This document shows positions 32,701-41,249 of a DNA stretch of 64,000 bases, in pieces; position 1 is the first letter of the stretch, and every line of letters begins with the position of its first letter. Source of the DNA: Microbacterium lacus (lineage in GTDB: Bacteria > Actinomycetota > Actinomycetes > Actinomycetales > Microbacteriaceae); NCBI RefSeq assembly GCF_039531105.1, contig NZ_BAAAPK010000001.1, positions 620,001 to 684,000 on the forward strand. Reading direction: 5' to 3'. The notes beneath the pieces were generated by a model, which was not told where the DNA came from, searched no databases, and worked only from the letters and a program-made list of their open reading frames with translations. Made by a program: the position numbers and the translations under genes.

Positions 32701-33195
32701 GTGACGGCATCGCACGACGACATCGAGATCTCGCCGATCTCCGCGGCCGATGCCGGCGAGGTGCTCACGATCCAGCGTGCGGCCTTCGTCTCCGAGGCGA
32801 TCATCTATCAGTCCGTCGACATGCCGCCGCTCGTGCAGACGCTGGACGAGCTCGAGGCCGAGTTGCGGGATGCCGACGGGTGGGTCGCACGCAGATCCGG
32901 CCGTCTGGTCGGGGCGATCCGCACACGGCGGGAAGGCGATCTGCTGCTGATCGGGCGCATCGCGATCGCACCGGACCAGCAGGGCGCCGGCATCGGGCAG
33001 GCGCTCCTGGAGGCGGCCGAACAGGCGTCCGGTGCGGCGGAGGCCGAGCTGTTCACCGGCAGCCTCAGCGAGGCCAACATCCGGCTCTACGAGCGCTGCG
33101 GATACGTGGAGACGCAGCGTGTGGAGCAGGGCGGTGGCATCCAGGAGATCTACTTCCGGAAGCGTCTGGGTCACGCCGCCGCGCCATCGGACTAG
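32701..33195 (+). CDS. GNAT family N-acetyltransferase
   Basis: A 164-residue acetyltransferase. The acetyl-CoA site is visible as IGRIAIAPDQQGAGIGQALL (about 82-101), with the Q/RxxGxG/A motif in QQGAGIG. The late segment ANIRLYERCGYVETQR is typical. Start is GTG at 32701 after GGAGGAC. The substrate is unknown. The stop overlaps the stop of the convergent downstream gene by 4 bases. Confidence 0.9.
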   Translation: MTASHDDIEISPISAADAGEVLTIQRAAFVSEAIIYQSVDMPPLVQTLDELEAELRDADGWVARRSGRLVGAIRTRREGDLLLIGRIAIAPDQQGAGIGQALLEAAEQASGAAEAELFTGSLSEANIRLYERCGYVETQRVEQGGGIQEIYFRKRLGHAAAPSD

Positions 33196-33533
33196 GGCGC
33201 CGAGAGGTCGAGGTCCTGATCGAGATCCGGTCCGACGAATCGCCGGGTGCCCGCCGCCGGTGGCCGGAGCGACTGCGTCCGCCGGTCGATGTCGTCGATG
33301 ACGTTCTGGTCGCGACCGCGCTCCGTCGCGCCGTCCACCGGGATCGCCAGGAGCTGACTCGCGGGCCCGATGAGGAACTCCGCCGTCGTGAGGATGCCCG
33401 CCGCGTCCACGACGGGGACGATGAGCACATCGGACCTCTGCGTCGCGGCGAGCTCACGTGCGTAGTGCAGGACGGCCTCTGCCACGTCGTCGGCCATCAT
33501 GACCGCGCCGCCGGTGTAGTGCAGAGTCATCAT
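33192..33533 (-). CDS. Hypothetical protein
   Basis: A 113-residue soluble protein containing an alpha/beta core (VLHYARELAATQRSDVLIVP) and a polar C-terminal tail ending DLDQDLDLSAP. Some Microbacteriaceae carry similar small proteins; no function is known. Two adjacent ATGs (33533, 33530) are possible, without a strong ribosome-binding site. Confidence 0.6.
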   Translation of the reverse strand: MMTLHYTGGAVMMADDVAEAVLHYARELAATQRSDVLIVPVVDAAGILTTAEFLIGPASQLLAIPVDGATERGRDQNVIDDIDRRTQSLRPPAAGTRRFVGPDLDQDLDLSAP

Positions 33534-33706
33534 GATCCCATCGTGGTGCGCGGAGCGGGATCGGACGGGGGGCTTGCGGGATCCCGCCGTCCGTGCCATC
33601 CCGCCGCATCGTCGGTGTCAAGGGTGCCCCCCGCCGACCACGGGGATCTATCGTGCTAACAGCGCCCCACTTCGCGGCGCAGCATCCGAATGAGAAGAGC
33701 CGTGCA

Positions 33707-34648
33707 ATGACCTCGCACATCGCCGTCGTCTGGAATCCGTCCAAGACCGAGAAGGAAACGCTCGAGTCCGGCCTCGCCGAAGCGATCGACGAGGCCACCG
33801 CGCCGACGGTGACGTGGTGGGAGACGACGAAGGACGATCCGGGCCGAGGCGCCACTCGTGACGCGCTCGCGGCAGACGCCGACCTGATCGTCGTTGCCGG
33901 GGGTGACGGAACGGTCCGCGCGGTCGCCGAGCACCTCGCCGACGCGGCCGCCGACGCCGTCCTCGGGATCATCCCGCTCGGGACGGGGAATCTCCTGGCC
34001 CGGAACCTCGACGTCCCGATCAACGACGTCCCGGCCGCGTTCGTGCGCGCCCTCGGCGACGCGGAGCGCGCGATCGACATCGGCTGGGTGGAGGTCGAGC
34101 TCGCCGAGGGCGTGGAACGTCACGCCTTCGCGGTCATGGTCGGGTTCGGCATCGACGCCCAGATGATCGCCGAGACGGATGAGGATCTGAAGAGCAAGGC
34201 CGGGTGGCTCGCCTACGTGGAGTCGCTCGGCCGCGCGCTCGCGGCGAGCGAGGTCGTGCCGTTCCACATCACCACCGACGGCAACCCGCCGCGCGACGAG
34301 GAAGGGCACACGCTGCTCATCGCGAACTGCGGCAGCCTGCAGGGCGGCATCACACTCCTACCCGATGCGCTCCCCGACGACGGAGAGCTCGACTACCTCG
34401 TGCTGAGCGCGGAGGGCTTCGGCGAATGGGCGGGCACACTCAAGACGATGATGTGGGACAACGGTCTGATGCGGCTGATCACCAAGAAGGACGATCTGAC
34501 GAGCACGGATGCCGTCGGGCACGGTCGCGCGAAGAAGATCGAGGTGACCCTCCCTGAGGCGCGGGCCTTCGAGATCGACGGCGAGGAGATCGGCGAGACG
34601 ACGTCATTCACCGTCACGATCCAGCCGGCCGCGATCCGGGTGCGCTGA
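33707..34648 (+). CDS. Diacylglycerol/lipid kinase family protein
   Basis: A 313-residue protein of the DagK/sphingosine kinase-like fold. The nucleotide site GGDGT is at 65-69 and LGTGN at 91-95, with VGFGIDAQMI and the late EIDGEEI typical of the C-terminal domain. It phosphorylates a lipid such as diacylglycerol using ATP, at the inner membrane face (family knowledge; substrate unproved). GAAGAG lies 10-15 bases before ATG 33707. Confidence 0.9.
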   Translation: MTSHIAVVWNPSKTEKETLESGLAEAIDEATAPTVTWWETTKDDPGRGATRDALAADADLIVVAGGDGTVRAVAEHLADAAADAVLGIIPLGTGNLLARNLDVPINDVPAAFVRALGDAERAIDIGWVEVELAEGVERHAFAVMVGFGIDAQMIAETDEDLKSKAGWLAYVESLGRALAASEVVPFHITTDGNPPRDEEGHTLLIANCGSLQGGITLLPDALPDDGELDYLVLSAEGFGEWAGTLKTMMWDNGLMRLITKKDDLTSTDAVGHGRAKKIEVTLPEARAFEIDGEEIGETTSFTVTIQPAAIRVR

Positions 34649-34686
34649 CCGGTTTCGCCATTCCGCGCCCTGCCCCGGTGAATCGG

Positions 34687-34701
34687 CCTCATCATATGAG
34701 G
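34687..34701. promoter_or_regulatory. Palindrome upstream of the quinone-reductase-like gene
   Basis: CCTCAT-CAT-ATGAGG is a perfect 6-bp inverted repeat in the short gap after the lipid kinase gene. It lies 66 bases before the start at 34767, suitable for an operator; no regulator is assigned. Confidence 0.4.
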
Positions 34702-34766
34702 TGAGCGCGCGAGGAAGCCGCATCCGCCGGCACGCGACGTTCGTGAGAACCGGAGGTGCGTCGGCC

Positions 34767-35750
34767 ATGGCACGCAAGCAGGAGACCCCCAAGGTCGTCG
34801 AGTACGACCGCACCGGCGATGCCGACGTGCTGGAGCTCAGACCGACGGACGTGCCGGTTCCCGGGCCGGGCGAGGCGACCGTCGAGGTGATCTGCGCGGG
34901 GATCAGCCACATCGACGGCTTCATCCGCGCCGGCCGCGAGACCGAGTGGGATGCCGATCCGTGGCCGCGGAGGTCGGGGAGCGACTTCGCCGGGGTCGTC
35001 GTCGCCGGCGACGGCACGTTCAAGCCGGGGACCGAGGTGATCGGTCACGTGCGTGCCGGGGCGCAGGCGACACACGTGACCGTTCCGAACGCGGCCCTCG
35101 TCGTCAAGCCGAAAGAGGTGTCGTGGGAGACCGCGGGAGGGCTCTTCCTCGCGGGTGCCACGGCGCTGGACACCCTGGACCAGCTCAAGATCGGTCCGGA
35201 GGACACGGTCGTGATCTCCGCGGCCGCCGGCGGGGTCGGAAGCATCGAGGCCCAACTCGCCAAACACCGCGGCGCCCGCGTGATCGGCACGTGCGGCGAC
35301 CGCAACTTCGACTACCTGCGTCAGCTCGGCATCAAACCGGTGCGCTACGGCGAGGGCATCGCCGATCGCATCCGCGCCGCCGCCGGGGGGCCGGTCACGG
35401 CGCTCATCGACAACTTCGGCCAAGACGGTCACGCGCTCGCCGAAGATCTCGGCGTGCCGGCGAGCCGCTACCGCTCGAGCGAGGATCGCCGGCACACCGA
35501 GGTGAAGCTGCTGCGCGATGATGCGGAATCGATCGCCTACGGTACGAGCCTGCTCGCCCGCCTCGCCGAACTTGCCCGTATCCGCGCGTTCACGCTGCTG
35601 GTCTCAGGCCTGTATCCGCTGGAAGAGATCGGAGACGCGTACCGGGATCTGGACAAGCTCCACTCGCGCGGCAAGGTGCTCATCGGCACCCGGATGGTCA
35701 CGACATTCCGCACGCTGAAAGCCCGCGACGTCCACGAGGCCTCGGCCTGA
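34767..35750 (+). CDS. Zinc-less alcohol dehydrogenase/quinone reductase-like protein
   Basis: A 327-residue medium-chain reductase. The GroES-like N-terminal half (DVPVPGPGEATVEVICAGI; GSDFAGVVVAGDGTFKPG) and the Rossmann motif AAAGGVGS at about 154-161 mark it as an NADP-dependent quinone oxidoreductase-like enzyme. The Cys/His zinc ligands of true alcohol dehydrogenases are absent. It probably reduces quinones or enones as a stress function. GGAGGTG stands before the ATG at 34767. Confidence 0.88.
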   Translation: MARKQETPKVVEYDRTGDADVLELRPTDVPVPGPGEATVEVICAGISHIDGFIRAGRETEWDADPWPRRSGSDFAGVVVAGDGTFKPGTEVIGHVRAGAQATHVTVPNAALVVKPKEVSWETAGGLFLAGATALDTLDQLKIGPEDTVVISAAAGGVGSIEAQLAKHRGARVIGTCGDRNFDYLRQLGIKPVRYGEGIADRIRAAAGGPVTALIDNFGQDGHALAEDLGVPASRYRSSEDRRHTEVKLLRDDAESIAYGTSLLARLAELARIRAFTLLVSGLYPLEEIGDAYRDLDKLHSRGKVLIGTRMVTTFRTLKARDVHEASA

Positions 35751-35752
35751 AG

Positions 35753-36193
35753 CTACGGGCGCGGCTCGCAGATCACGACCGGAATCAGCCGGTCCGTCTT
35801 GCGCTGATACCCGGCGTAGCCCCGGTAGGCGCGCGTGATGCGGGGCCAGAGTTCGGCGCGCTCGGCGGCGCTCGCCGTCCGGGCCCGCATCGGGACCGTC
35901 GTGCCGCCGATGGTCAGCTCCACGTCGGGGTGCGCGAGCAGATTGAGGTACCACGCGGGATGCCGGTCGTCCCCGCCTTTCGAGGCGACGAGCACGTACG
36001 TGTCGCCGTCGTGCACCGGCGCGGTGAGCATGACGCTCCGCCGCGCGCCGGAGGTGCGCCCGACCGTATGCAGCTCGACGACCGGCATCGGGCCGATCCG
36101 CCAGCCCAGACGCCCCCCGGTGACGGCGAGGATGCCGCGGTGCAGGCGGTTGAGCATCCGGTGCCCGAAGTCGACCACCGTGTGCGCTGCCAT
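35753..36193 (-). CDS. Deazaflavin-dependent nitroreductase family protein
   Basis: A 146-residue protein of the F420-dependent Ddn family: VVELHTVGRTSGARRSVML, ASKGGDDRHPAWYLNLLAHPDVEL and VPMRAR are characteristic. Members bind F420 and reduce quinones or nitro compounds, mostly at the membrane. Its presence implies that the organism makes F420 (inference). It is convergent with the preceding reductase gene (2 bases between). Confidence 0.9.
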   Translation of the reverse strand: MAAHTVVDFGHRMLNRLHRGILAVTGGRLGWRIGPMPVVELHTVGRTSGARRSVMLTAPVHDGDTYVLVASKGGDDRHPAWYLNLLAHPDVELTIGGTTVPMRARTASAAERAELWPRITRAYRGYAGYQRKTDRLIPVVICEPRP

Positions 36194-36274
36194 GCGTGAA
36201 GCCTACGTCGGACGGAGGGAACTCCCGCCGCGCAAGCCCTCACCCGACGGCGCGCGTGCGGGTAGCGTGGGCGC

Positions 36275-36961
36275 GTGAGCACGGACGCACCCTCGGTACC
36301 CCCGCAAGCCGTCGAATCCGTCGAACCCGACGCCCGGCGCATGATCGCCCTCGTGGTCGGCATTCTCGCGACGGTGCTGTTCGTGATCCTGCGCTTCGTC
36401 GTGGCGATCGACGATCACAAGCCGCTCGGGATCGACGAGTGGTGGAACGAGCTCATGGTGAGCATCGAGACGCCGCCGGGACTGATCCTGGCCTGGATTC
36501 CCGCGATCGTCGGCGGCACGATCGGGATGTTCGCGATCGCGCTGCTGACCGTGATCGTCCTGTACTGGCGGAAGCGACGGTGGGACTCACTGAACATGGC
36601 GATCGCGATCGCGCTGGTGGTGGCGATCGGTGCACCGATGGCGGCGATCATCGCGCGGGCGCGGCCGGGGGATTCGCTCGCCGAGAGCGTGGCGACCTCC
36701 TTCCCGTCGGGCCACACCGCCGTCGCGACGACGTTCGTCGTGACCCTCGCGCTGCTGTTCCGCAGGTGGTGGATCTGGACAATCGGCGCGGTGTGGGTCG
36801 TCTGGATGATGTGGGGTCGCACGTACCTGCACGCGCACTGGCTGAGTGATGTCGTCGCCGGGATGCTGGAGGGGATCGCGGTCGCAACCCTCGTCTGGTG
36901 CGCGGTCGAAGCGTTGCGGGATCGGCGCGCCCGCAAGAAGCTCGGCGCCGCGCCCGCTTAG
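36275..36961 (+). CDS. PAP2 family membrane phosphatase
   Basis: A 228-residue integral membrane protein with six hydrophobic helices. The acid phosphatase motifs are RARPGDS (motif 1, degenerate lead), PSGHTA (motif 2) and RTYLHAHWLSDVVAG (motif 3). It dephosphorylates lipid phosphates such as phosphatidic acid or undecaprenyl pyrophosphate. The start is GTG at 36275; TAGCGT lies 6 bases before it and no Shine-Dalgarno is visible, so a leaderless mRNA is likely. It overlaps the convergent LLM gene by 4 bases. Confidence 0.88.
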   Translation: MSTDAPSVPPQAVESVEPDARRMIALVVGILATVLFVILRFVVAIDDHKPLGIDEWWNELMVSIETPPGLILAWIPAIVGGTIGMFAIALLTVIVLYWRKRRWDSLNMAIAIALVVAIGAPMAAIIARARPGDSLAESVATSFPSGHTAVATTFVVTLALLFRRWWIWTIGAVWVVWMMWGRTYLHAHWLSDVVAGMLEGIAVATLVWCAVEALRDRRARKKLGAAPA

Positions 36962-37728
36962 AGCGCCGCGGCGCTCTCGAGGAACGCGTGGTCGGCGGCC
37001 GCGTCGTCGGTCGCGGTGATGGCACGCAGGACGACCTCGTCGACCGCCGCGCGGTACTGCGCCAGGCGCTCCCCGAAGCCGAGGTCGGCCGCATCCAGCA
37101 CCGTCCGGTCGGGATTCAGCCCCAGGCGAGCGAAGTTCGCCGCATACGACGGGAAGCCCGCATAGCGGCCCGTCTCTTCTCGCAGGCGCTCCGGCGCGTC
37201 CGGGTCGAGCGCCGTGCGCACGTACAGCGCGACGTGGGCGGCGGGGTCGACCGCATGTGCCTGTGCAGCCTGCACGTACGCGGTCGCCGGGTCGAGCCAG
37301 CTGAGCAGCGGCCCGTCCGCATCTGCTGCGGCCAGGTGGCGCATGCGCGGACCGAGCGCGCCCACCATGACACGGACGGCGGTCCCGGCGCGGAGGTCGG
37401 CGGCGGTCGTGCGCACGAGATCGAGGGCGCCGGTGCGGATGCCGCCCGCGCCGACCCCGATCACGACGCGCTCCTGCGGCAGGGCACGCACCCGCTCGCT
37501 GATCGCCGCGGCGCTCCACCGGTCCAGCGGCAGCACGCCGGTCGCGAGCGTGAGGGTGGAGGTCGCCGCGGCTGCCGCCTCGAGCAGAGTGAGCGCATCG
37601 GCGCCGGGGGTGTCGTTGACCCACAGCGCGTGGAAGCCCGCGGCCTCCGCGCCGGCGGCGAACGCCGCGGCGCGCTGCGGTCCGATCGCCGCGGCGATTC
37701 CGAGGGAGAGGACACCGGTTCGGGTCAT
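36958..37728 (-). CDS. LLM class flavin/F420-dependent oxidoreductase
   Basis: A 256-residue luciferase-like protein, shorter than the usual 300-350. It has the TIM-barrel N-terminal AEAAGFHALWVNDTP, STLTLATGVLPLDRW and a VVIGVGAGGIR strand. Either FMN or F420 could be the cofactor. The gene lies 25 bases downstream of the paaG-like gene, in the same direction, so it may be the last gene of the paa operon. A role in phenylacetate metabolism is not established. Confidence 0.82.
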   Translation of the reverse strand: MTRTGVLSLGIAAAIGPQRAAAFAAGAEAAGFHALWVNDTPGADALTLLEAAAAATSTLTLATGVLPLDRWSAAAISERVRALPQERVVIGVGAGGIRTGALDLVRTTAADLRAGTAVRVMVGALGPRMRHLAAADADGPLLSWLDPATAYVQAAQAHAVDPAAHVALYVRTALDPDAPERLREETGRYAGFPSYAANFARLGLNPDRTVLDAADLGFGERLAQYRAAVDEVVLRAITATDDAAADHAFLESAAAL

Positions 37729-37753
37729 GCTCCGAGCTTGCCGCATCCGCTCG

Positions 37754-38527
37754 TCAGCGGCCTCCACCGAACCGCGGGGCGCGCTTCTGCTGGAACGCCG
37801 CGAAGCCCTCGCGGTAGTCCTCGGTGTCGCACAGCGCCACTTGAGCGCTGTTCTCGAGCGCCATCGCGTCCCACAGCCCCAGGCGCTCGTCGCGAAGGCG
37901 ACTGATGAGCGTCTTGCTCGCGACGAAGGCCTGCGTCGCACCGGCGGCAGCTCGCGTCGCGGCCTCCTCGGTATGTGCGAGGAGCTCATCGGCGGGGAAG
38001 ACCTGGGAGAACAGCCCGGACTGCACCGCCTCGGTGCCGGTCATGAGCCGCGCCGTGTAGATGAGGTCGAGGGTCTTGTGGGCGCCGAGCCGCTCGAAGA
38101 ACAGGGCGTGGCCGCCGGAATCCAGCGTCGCGCCGAGGGCGGCGAACGGCGACCCGATGCGCGCCGAATCGGCGACGTACACGACATCGGTCGCGATGAG
38201 GAGGCCGAGGCCGACCCCCAGACATGCGCCGTGGGCGGCCGCGAACGTCGGGGCGGGGAACGCCGACATCTTCCGCAGGAGCGGAGTGACCAGCCCGCCG
38301 AGGTAGCCCTGCACGTCGTCGTCACGAGGGTCGACGCCCGCGATGTCGCGACCGGCGCAGAAGGCCGGACCGGCGCCGCTGAGCACGAGCGCCCGCACGC
38401 CCGCGGCTTCGGCCTCGTCGTACGCCGCCGAGAGATCGATGAGCGCGCGTTCGTCCAGGGCGTTGCGCTTGGCGGGGGCGTTGAGCGTGATCCTCGCCAC
38501 GGCCCCGTCGATCTCGACCTCGATCAT
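37754..38527 (-). CDS. paaG: Enoyl-CoA hydratase/isomerase, probable 1,2-epoxyphenylacetyl-CoA isomerase
   Basis: A 257-residue crotonase-fold protein. The CoA-binding FCAGRDIAGV and oxyanion-hole region AAHGACLGVGLGLL are clear. Both hydratase Glu residues are missing; instead ATLDSGG carries an Asp at the position of the catalytic Asp of PaaG, and the C-terminal DYREGFAAFQQKRAPRF also resembles PaaG. It would turn ring-1,2-epoxyphenylacetyl-CoA into the oxepin. It follows paaE by 22 bases. PaaG is the best reading, but another isomerase is possible. Confidence 0.75.
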   Translation of the reverse strand: MIEVEIDGAVARITLNAPAKRNALDERALIDLSAAYDEAEAAGVRALVLSGAGPAFCAGRDIAGVDPRDDDVQGYLGGLVTPLLRKMSAFPAPTFAAAHGACLGVGLGLLIATDVVYVADSARIGSPFAALGATLDSGGHALFFERLGAHKTLDLIYTARLMTGTEAVQSGLFSQVFPADELLAHTEEAATRAAAGATQAFVASKTLISRLRDERLGLWDAMALENSAQVALCDTEDYREGFAAFQQKRAPRFGGGR

Positions 38528-38549
38528 GCTCACGCCTTCCTTCACCGAC

Positions 38550-39650
38550 TCATCCGTCGTAGTCCACGACGATGCGCCCGCTGGTCGGGTGCGATTGGCA
38601 CGTCAGGACGTACCCGCGCTCGAGCTCGTCGGGTTCGAGAGCGTAGTTCTCCGTCATGCGGACGCTGCCCGACACGAGCCGGGCGCGGCACGTGCCGCAC
38701 ACGCCCCCGGCGCACGCGAACGGCACGTCGCCGCGAACGCGGAGGGCGGCATCCAGGATCGCCTCGTTCGCCGCGACCGGTGACTCCACCCGCGAGGACA
38801 GGCCGTCGAGCGTGAACTCGATCTGCACGGTCGGCTCGCCCTCCCGCGTCTGCACGGGACGTCCGCGGTCCGTGCGCGGGGAGTCGGCATCCGTCGTGAA
38901 CAGCTCGAAGCGGATGTCGGATGCCGGCACGCCGCGCGCCTGCAGCGTTTCGCGGCACAGCGCCACGAGTTCGAACGGGCCGCACAGGAACCACTCGGTG
39001 ACGGTCTCGGGCCGAACGAGAGTGTCCAGGATCGTCTCGAGCCTGGTCGCGTCGATGCGGCCCGACAGCAGCGGTGCCGCACGCTGCTCGCGGGAGAGGA
39101 CGTGATGCAGCGCGAGGCGCGCCGGGTAGCGGTCCTTGAGGTCGGCGAGCTCTTCGAGGAACATCACGTCCTGGGTCGCGCGATTCGTGTAGATCAGCGA
39201 GAACCGTGCCGTATCCGACGAGGCGAGCACGTGCGCGGCGAGGGCCATGAGGGGCGTGATGCCGGAGCCCGCGGCGATCCCGACGAGGTGGGCGTGCGCG
39301 AGGTCGGGCAGCTTCGAGGTGAACCCTCCCTCGGGACTCATGACCTCGAGGCGGACGCCCGCACGGAGGTTCTCGTGCGCCCACACGGAGAACAGGCCGC
39401 CGAGGTCGCGCTTGATCCCGACGCTGATCGATCCCGGCTGCGGGGGGCGGCAGATCGAGTAGCTGCGGCGCACCTCGTGGCCGTCCACGTTGGCGCGGAG
39501 CGCGACGTACTGACCGGGGAGGTACGCGTAGTCGTCTGCGAGTTCCGGCGGGACGCCGAAGGTGACCTCGATGCTGTCCGCGGTGAGCGGCCGGACCGAG
39601 AGGATCTCGAGCTCGTGGAACCGCGCGCGGCGCCGGGTGGCGGTCGTCAT
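38550..39650 (-). CDS. paaE: Phenylacetyl-CoA epoxidase reductase subunit
   Basis: A 366-residue reductase that brings electrons from NADPH to the PaaABC oxygenase. It has an FAD domain (VRRSYSICR), an NAD domain (GIAAGSGITPLMALAAHVL; FLCGPFELV) and a C-terminal plant-type [2Fe-2S] domain with C313, C318, C321 and C351. Length and domain order match PaaE. ATG 39650 shares one base with the PaaD stop (TGATG). Confidence 0.94.
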   Translation of the reverse strand: MTTATRRRARFHELEILSVRPLTADSIEVTFGVPPELADDYAYLPGQYVALRANVDGHEVRRSYSICRPPQPGSISVGIKRDLGGLFSVWAHENLRAGVRLEVMSPEGGFTSKLPDLAHAHLVGIAAGSGITPLMALAAHVLASSDTARFSLIYTNRATQDVMFLEELADLKDRYPARLALHHVLSREQRAAPLLSGRIDATRLETILDTLVRPETVTEWFLCGPFELVALCRETLQARGVPASDIRFELFTTDADSPRTDRGRPVQTREGEPTVQIEFTLDGLSSRVESPVAANEAILDAALRVRGDVPFACAGGVCGTCRARLVSGSVRMTENYALEPDELERGYVLTCQSHPTSGRIVVDYDG

Positions 39651-40129
39651 CACAGCGCCTTGAAGTGATCGAAGGGCTCGAGGCAGTCCTGGCACTCGTA
39701 CAGCGCCTTGCAGGCCGTCGAGCCGAAGCGGGACAGCTCGCGCGTGCGCAGCGAGCCGCAGCGCGGGCACTTCACGGCCAGGCGGACCCGGATCGGGCCG
39801 GACGGGGGCGCTCCGTGCGGCGGCGCGATCCCGTACGCGGTCAGCTTCTGCTTGCCGGCATCCGTCATCCACTCCGTCGTCCACGCCGGGGCGAGCGTGG
39901 TCTGCACACGGACGTCCCCAACCCCCGCGGCGGTGAGCGCGAGGACCACGTCGTCGCGCATCGTGTCGATCGCGGGGCATCCGCTGTAGGTCGGCGTGAG
40001 GGTGACGACGACCCGGTCGCCGTCCACCTCGACGGCACGCAGCACCCCGAGGTCCTCGATCGTGAGGACCGGGACCTCCGGGTCGGTCACGGTCGCCGCG
40101 ACCGCCCAGGCCTCGTCGCGCGTGATCAC
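39650..40129 (-). CDS. paaD: Phenylacetyl-CoA epoxidase assembly protein (DUF59 plus Cys-rich tail)
   Basis: A 159-residue protein with an N-terminal MIP18/DUF59 domain (VTDPEVPVLTIEDLGVLR; TPTYSGCPAIDTM) and a C-terminal Cys4 zinc-ribbon-like part (CPRCG, ACKALYECQDC). PaaD helps mature the iron centres of the complex and is required for activity. GTG at 40129 overlaps the PaaC stop (GTGA); a GTG one codon earlier is possible. Confidence 0.93.
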   Translation of the reverse strand: MITRDEAWAVAATVTDPEVPVLTIEDLGVLRAVEVDGDRVVVTLTPTYSGCPAIDTMRDDVVLALTAAGVGDVRVQTTLAPAWTTEWMTDAGKQKLTAYGIAPPHGAPPSGPIRVRLAVKCPRCGSLRTRELSRFGSTACKALYECQDCLEPFDHFKAL

Positions 40130-40947
40130 CACGTCGCCCCCGGATGCTGACGGGCGAGCACCTGCATCTCGGCGAGGATGAAGCCCAGATGCGGTGAATG
40201 GATGCCGCGCCGCCCGCCTCCGGATGAGACGAAGCCCTGCGGCACCTCGAGCTCGGCCTCGGCGAACACCGCGGCGATCACGGCATCGAATCCGGGGCGC
40301 AGCGTCGAGGGGCGGACCGCGATGCCCGGGAGCCGCTCGATGAGCGCCTCATCGCGGAACAGCTCGTCGCCGTACGGCCAGATGTCGCCGATCGCGCGGA
40401 TCATCCGTGCGCGAGACTCCTCCGTGCCGCCGGCGAGGCGCAGCGTCCACTGGATCGCGTGGTCGCGGTGGTAGTCGACCTCCTTGACCGCCTTCGCGGC
40501 GACCGCGGCGAGCGTGGGGTCCGTCGAGTCCTGCAGGGCGGTGTGGAGCTCGAACATGAAGGTCGCCGCGACGAGCTGCCGGGCGATCGTCTGGGCGAAG
40601 TCGCCGTTGGGCTGCTCCATGAGCCAGGCGCTGCGGAAGTCCGGTTCGCCGCGGAAGTATGCCAGGTCGTCCTCGGATCGGCCGTCCGCGGTGCCGCTGT
40701 AGTGCAGGAGCGAGCGCGCGTGTCCGAGGAGATCGAGGGCGATGTTGCCGAGGGCGACGTCCTCTTCGAGCTCGGGGGCGTGCGCGATCCAGCCGGCGAG
40801 CTGCTGGGACAGGATCAGCGCGTCGTCGCCGAGCCAGAGCGCGTACTCCGCGACGTCGGCGGAGGCGGGAGGGGCGGCATCCGCCCCCGTGAGCTCGTCG
40901 GCGAGCCGCAGTTCGTCGACGGTGACGTCCCCGTGCAGATCGCTCAC
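40126..40947 (-). CDS. paaC: Phenylacetyl-CoA epoxidase structural subunit
   Basis: A 273-residue all-helical ferritin-like protein (WLGDDALILSQQLAGW; ALGNIALDLLGHARSLL; VKEVDYHRDHAIQWTLRL). PaaC forms the heterodimer scaffold with PaaA and lacks the full di-iron ligand set. Start is GTG at 40947, overlapping the PaaB stop. Confidence 0.93.
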   Translation of the reverse strand: MSDLHGDVTVDELRLADELTGADAAPPASADVAEYALWLGDDALILSQQLAGWIAHAPELEEDVALGNIALDLLGHARSLLHYSGTADGRSEDDLAYFRGEPDFRSAWLMEQPNGDFAQTIARQLVAATFMFELHTALQDSTDPTLAAVAAKAVKEVDYHRDHAIQWTLRLAGGTEESRARMIRAIGDIWPYGDELFRDEALIERLPGIAVRPSTLRPGFDAVIAAVFAEAELEVPQGFVSSGGGRRGIHSPHLGFILAEMQVLARQHPGATW

Positions 40948-41249
40948 AGGTGCGGCACCCCCTCGGAGGCGGTGTAGTACACCGCGTGGCGGTAGTTCTT
41001 GCCTGCGGGGCTTTCGAAGAACGCGCCTTTCGCGTCGGGGTCGCTCGTCGTGATCGCCTCCGCCGGCACGACCCAGATCGAGACGCCCTCCCCTCTCCGG
41101 GTGTACAGGTCGCGGCCGTTGCGGACCGCCATCTCGGCGTCGGGGGCGTGCAGCGACCCGACGTGCACATGGCTGAGGCCCCGGCTCGCGCGGACGAACA
41201 CCTCCCACAGCGGCCAGCTCTCGGCCGGCGAGGATCCCGGAGTCGCCAT
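40944..41249 (-). CDS. paaB: Phenylacetyl-CoA epoxidase small subunit
   Basis: A 101-residue protein with the PaaB pattern WPLWEVFVRASRGLSHVHVG and YTRRGEGVSIWVVPAEAI. PaaB bridges PaaAC units and is needed for oxygenase activity. Length is typical. ATG 41249 shares a base with the PaaA stop (TGATG). Confidence 0.94.
   Translation of the reverse strand: MATPGSSPAESWPLWEVFVRASRGLSHVHVGSLHAPDAEMAVRNGRDLYTRRGEGVSIWVVPAEAITTSDPDAKGAFFESPAGKNYRHAVYYTASEGVPHL

Noticed and set aside
31717..33174. 485-codon open frame on the minus strand across the SRPBCC and GNAT genes
   Set aside because: The part beyond 32058 is antisense to two well-supported plus-strand genes; only the last 113 codons look like a protein.
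37754..38527. Calling this gene a second paaF-type hydratase
   Set aside because: Both hydratase Glu residues are missing and an Asp stands in LDSGG as in PaaG, so an isomerase role fits better.
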